From: Rickettsia typhi
Lineage (GTDB): Bacteria > Pseudomonadota > Alphaproteobacteria > Rickettsiales > Deianiraeaceae
Reading direction: 5' to 3'
Length of the DNA: 64,000 nt
NCBI GenBank assembly: GCA_945881985.1
Contig: CAMCVL010000004.1
Span: 62,001 to 126,000 of the forward strand
The notes beneath the pieces were generated by a model, which was given only the letters and a program-made list of their open reading frames with translations, did not search any database and had not been told where the DNA came from. Made by a program: the position numbers and the translations under genes. This document shows, in pieces, positions 63,011 through 64,000 of the stretch; position 1 is the first letter of the stretch, and every line of letters begins with the position of its first letter.

Positions 63011-64000
63011 TTGATACTCCTCCCATTTGTTGAAATATTAACAGGATCTCTTGCCAGAAGCTACAAAAAGCTCCACGAAGCCGCAATATTTATTATATCC
63101 TTCTTAAGTTTGGTAATTAGCATATCGGTCCCCATTTCAACTCAAATTTACTTTATAGATTTTGGCTTTGTAAAGCTTAAGTTTATGTGCGATGTTTATT
63201 CGTATTTTTTTGGAATATTAGTGAACATTGTTTGGATTTTAACAAATCTATACTCTTATTCCTATTCTTCAATTAGCTTACATAGGCATAAGGTTAATCA
63301 TTTTTTTAAATATCTTTCACTCTCAATTTTTGCAGTTTTTGGCATATGTTACTCTGGTGACCTTGTAACATCTTTTATTTTTATGACACTTTTGACGCTA
63401 ATTACATCGCCATTAATTACTCAAAATGGTACAAAGGAATCTGCACGAGCAAGAAACTGGTACCTTGCAACGCACCTATCGGCTAGTATTTTATTTTTTG
63501 CTCCTGCAATATTTTGTGTCTGGTATACAATTGGGGGGCTTGAATTTAGTCGTTTAAATTCTCTTAGTTACCTGCAAAACGATACTGCCTCTGCTATTAT
63601 TTTGCTGCTTTTTGTTTTTGGAATTTCAAAAAATTGCATATTTCCTTTTTACAAGTGGATTATTAAGACAACTGTTGCACCAACTCCTGTAAGCGGTCTT
63701 TTGCATTCTGTTGCAGCTGTTAAATCCGGCTCTATAGTAATGCTTAAAATTGTTGTCTATACCTTTGGTGCCGGTTACATGCAGCATTTAACATCAAGTT
63801 TTTTTACTGGTGGATGGATATTTTATCTGTGTGGTGCAACCGCTCTTTATGCGGCATGGAAGGCTTGGAAAACAAAAATTGTTAAACATCGCTTTGCGTA
63901 CTCAACAATTAGTCAGCTTTCGTATATATTGTCATCTTTTATGATAGCAACGCCCCTTGCAATAACGGCAGGAACCTTACATATTATATCGCACTCAATT
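63011..64000 (+). CDS. NuoL/Mrp-type proton-conducting membrane subunit, 3' end missing
   Basis: An open frame runs to the window end: 330 codons from a TTG at 63011, the only plausible start, since no ATG lies in the upstream open stretch (from 62954). It is a membrane protein with at least nine helices. The core SKNCIFPFYKWIIKTTVAPTPVSGLLHSVAAVKSGSIVMLKI is the family signature of NuoL/NuoM/NuoN and MrpA/MrpD subunits; the Lys in HSVAAVKSG fits the proton-channel helix. APTPVS...LHS is closest to the NuoL/MrpA type. Whether it belongs to complex I or to a Na+/H+ antiporter cannot be decided without the downstream genes. Confidence 0.8.
   Translation, partial: MILLPFVEILTGSLARSYKKLHEAAIFIISFLSLVISISVPISTQIYFIDFGFVKLKFMCDVYSYFFGILVNIVWILTNLYSYSYSSISLHRHKVNHFFKYLSLSIFAVFGICYSGDLVTSFIFMTLLTLITSPLITQNGTKESARARNWYLATHLSASILFFAPAIFCVWYTIGGLEFSRLNSLSYLQNDTASAIILLLFVFGISKNCIFPFYKWIIKTTVAPTPVSGLLHSVAAVKSGSIVMLKIVVYTFGAGYMQHLTSSFFTGGWIFYLCGATALYAAWKAWKTKIVKHRFAYSTISQLSYILSSFMIATPLAITAGTLHIISHSI

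Noticed and set aside
1-64000. tRNA, rRNA, tmRNA or CRISPR array
   Set aside because: I looked in the intergenic gaps for tRNA T-loop words and for regularly spaced repeats and found none; all gaps are short and A/T-rich.

Overview
The window is 64 kb of an AT-rich (roughly one third GC by eye), gene-dense bacterial chromosome using the standard code with TGA as a stop. Several genes are typical of Alphaproteobacteria: a PopZ-type polar organiser, a TrcR (DUF1013) cell-cycle regulator, parS-like palindromes, sdhA/sucB and an Nfu-type Fe-S protein. Low GC, few catabolic genes and many surface, export and membrane proteins point to a host-associated lineage such as Rickettsiales or a relative. 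However, lysC, serB, hisF, ribH, folE, mraY and murB show more biosynthesis than a classical Rickettsia. The placement is an inference. I saw no rRNA, tRNA or CRISPR array.

Layout. 1-4.7 kb: end of an autotransporter with a subtilase-like segment, a lipoprotein and a BamB-like propeller lipoprotein. 4.8-22.9 kb: housekeeping genes (ftsH, metG, cysS, mnmE, trmB, ubiG, ftsY, xthA, smpB, dprA) mixed with envelope genes (two-gene PAP2 unit, TolC-like protein, TraT homologue, small lipoproteins) and one unrecognised 448-residue protein behind a perfect consensus promoter. 23-27 kb: an orphan ParA-type ATPase, sodB and an isolated sdhA. 27.1-33.2 kb: a restriction-modification island with four units in a row. 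Three are paralogous DNA methyltransferases fused to a C-terminal HNH nuclease domain. The first has the same first 15 codons and the same 3' end, but its interior is an unrelated D12 methyltransferase plus a PD-(D/E)XK-like endonuclease. This cassette-like exchange is the most unusual feature of the window. 33.2-45.4 kb: ABC exporter, obgE, acyltransferase, a dinD fragment, nfu, mraY, serB, ribH, an M23 peptidase, a DAACS symporter, a SurA-N-like protein and truA.

45.4-53.7 kb is all on the minus strand: a TolC-like protein, a fusion of an ABC transmembrane domain (without ATPase) to an HlyD adaptor, a GspE/PilB ATPase, a divergent FtsA, fmt and hisF. From 53.8 kb onward all genes are on the plus strand: folE, lysC, popZ, a phytochelatin-synthase-family protein, murB, sucB, a solitary atpA, trcR, tal and a truncated NuoL/Mrp-type membrane gene. 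The switch point carries two parS-like sites, with a third 0.5 kb to the right and a fourth 4.8 kb to the left. Base composition of the plus strand also changes there, from C/A-leaning to G/T-leaning. Together with popZ two genes away, this suggests the chromosomal centromere and possibly the replication origin.
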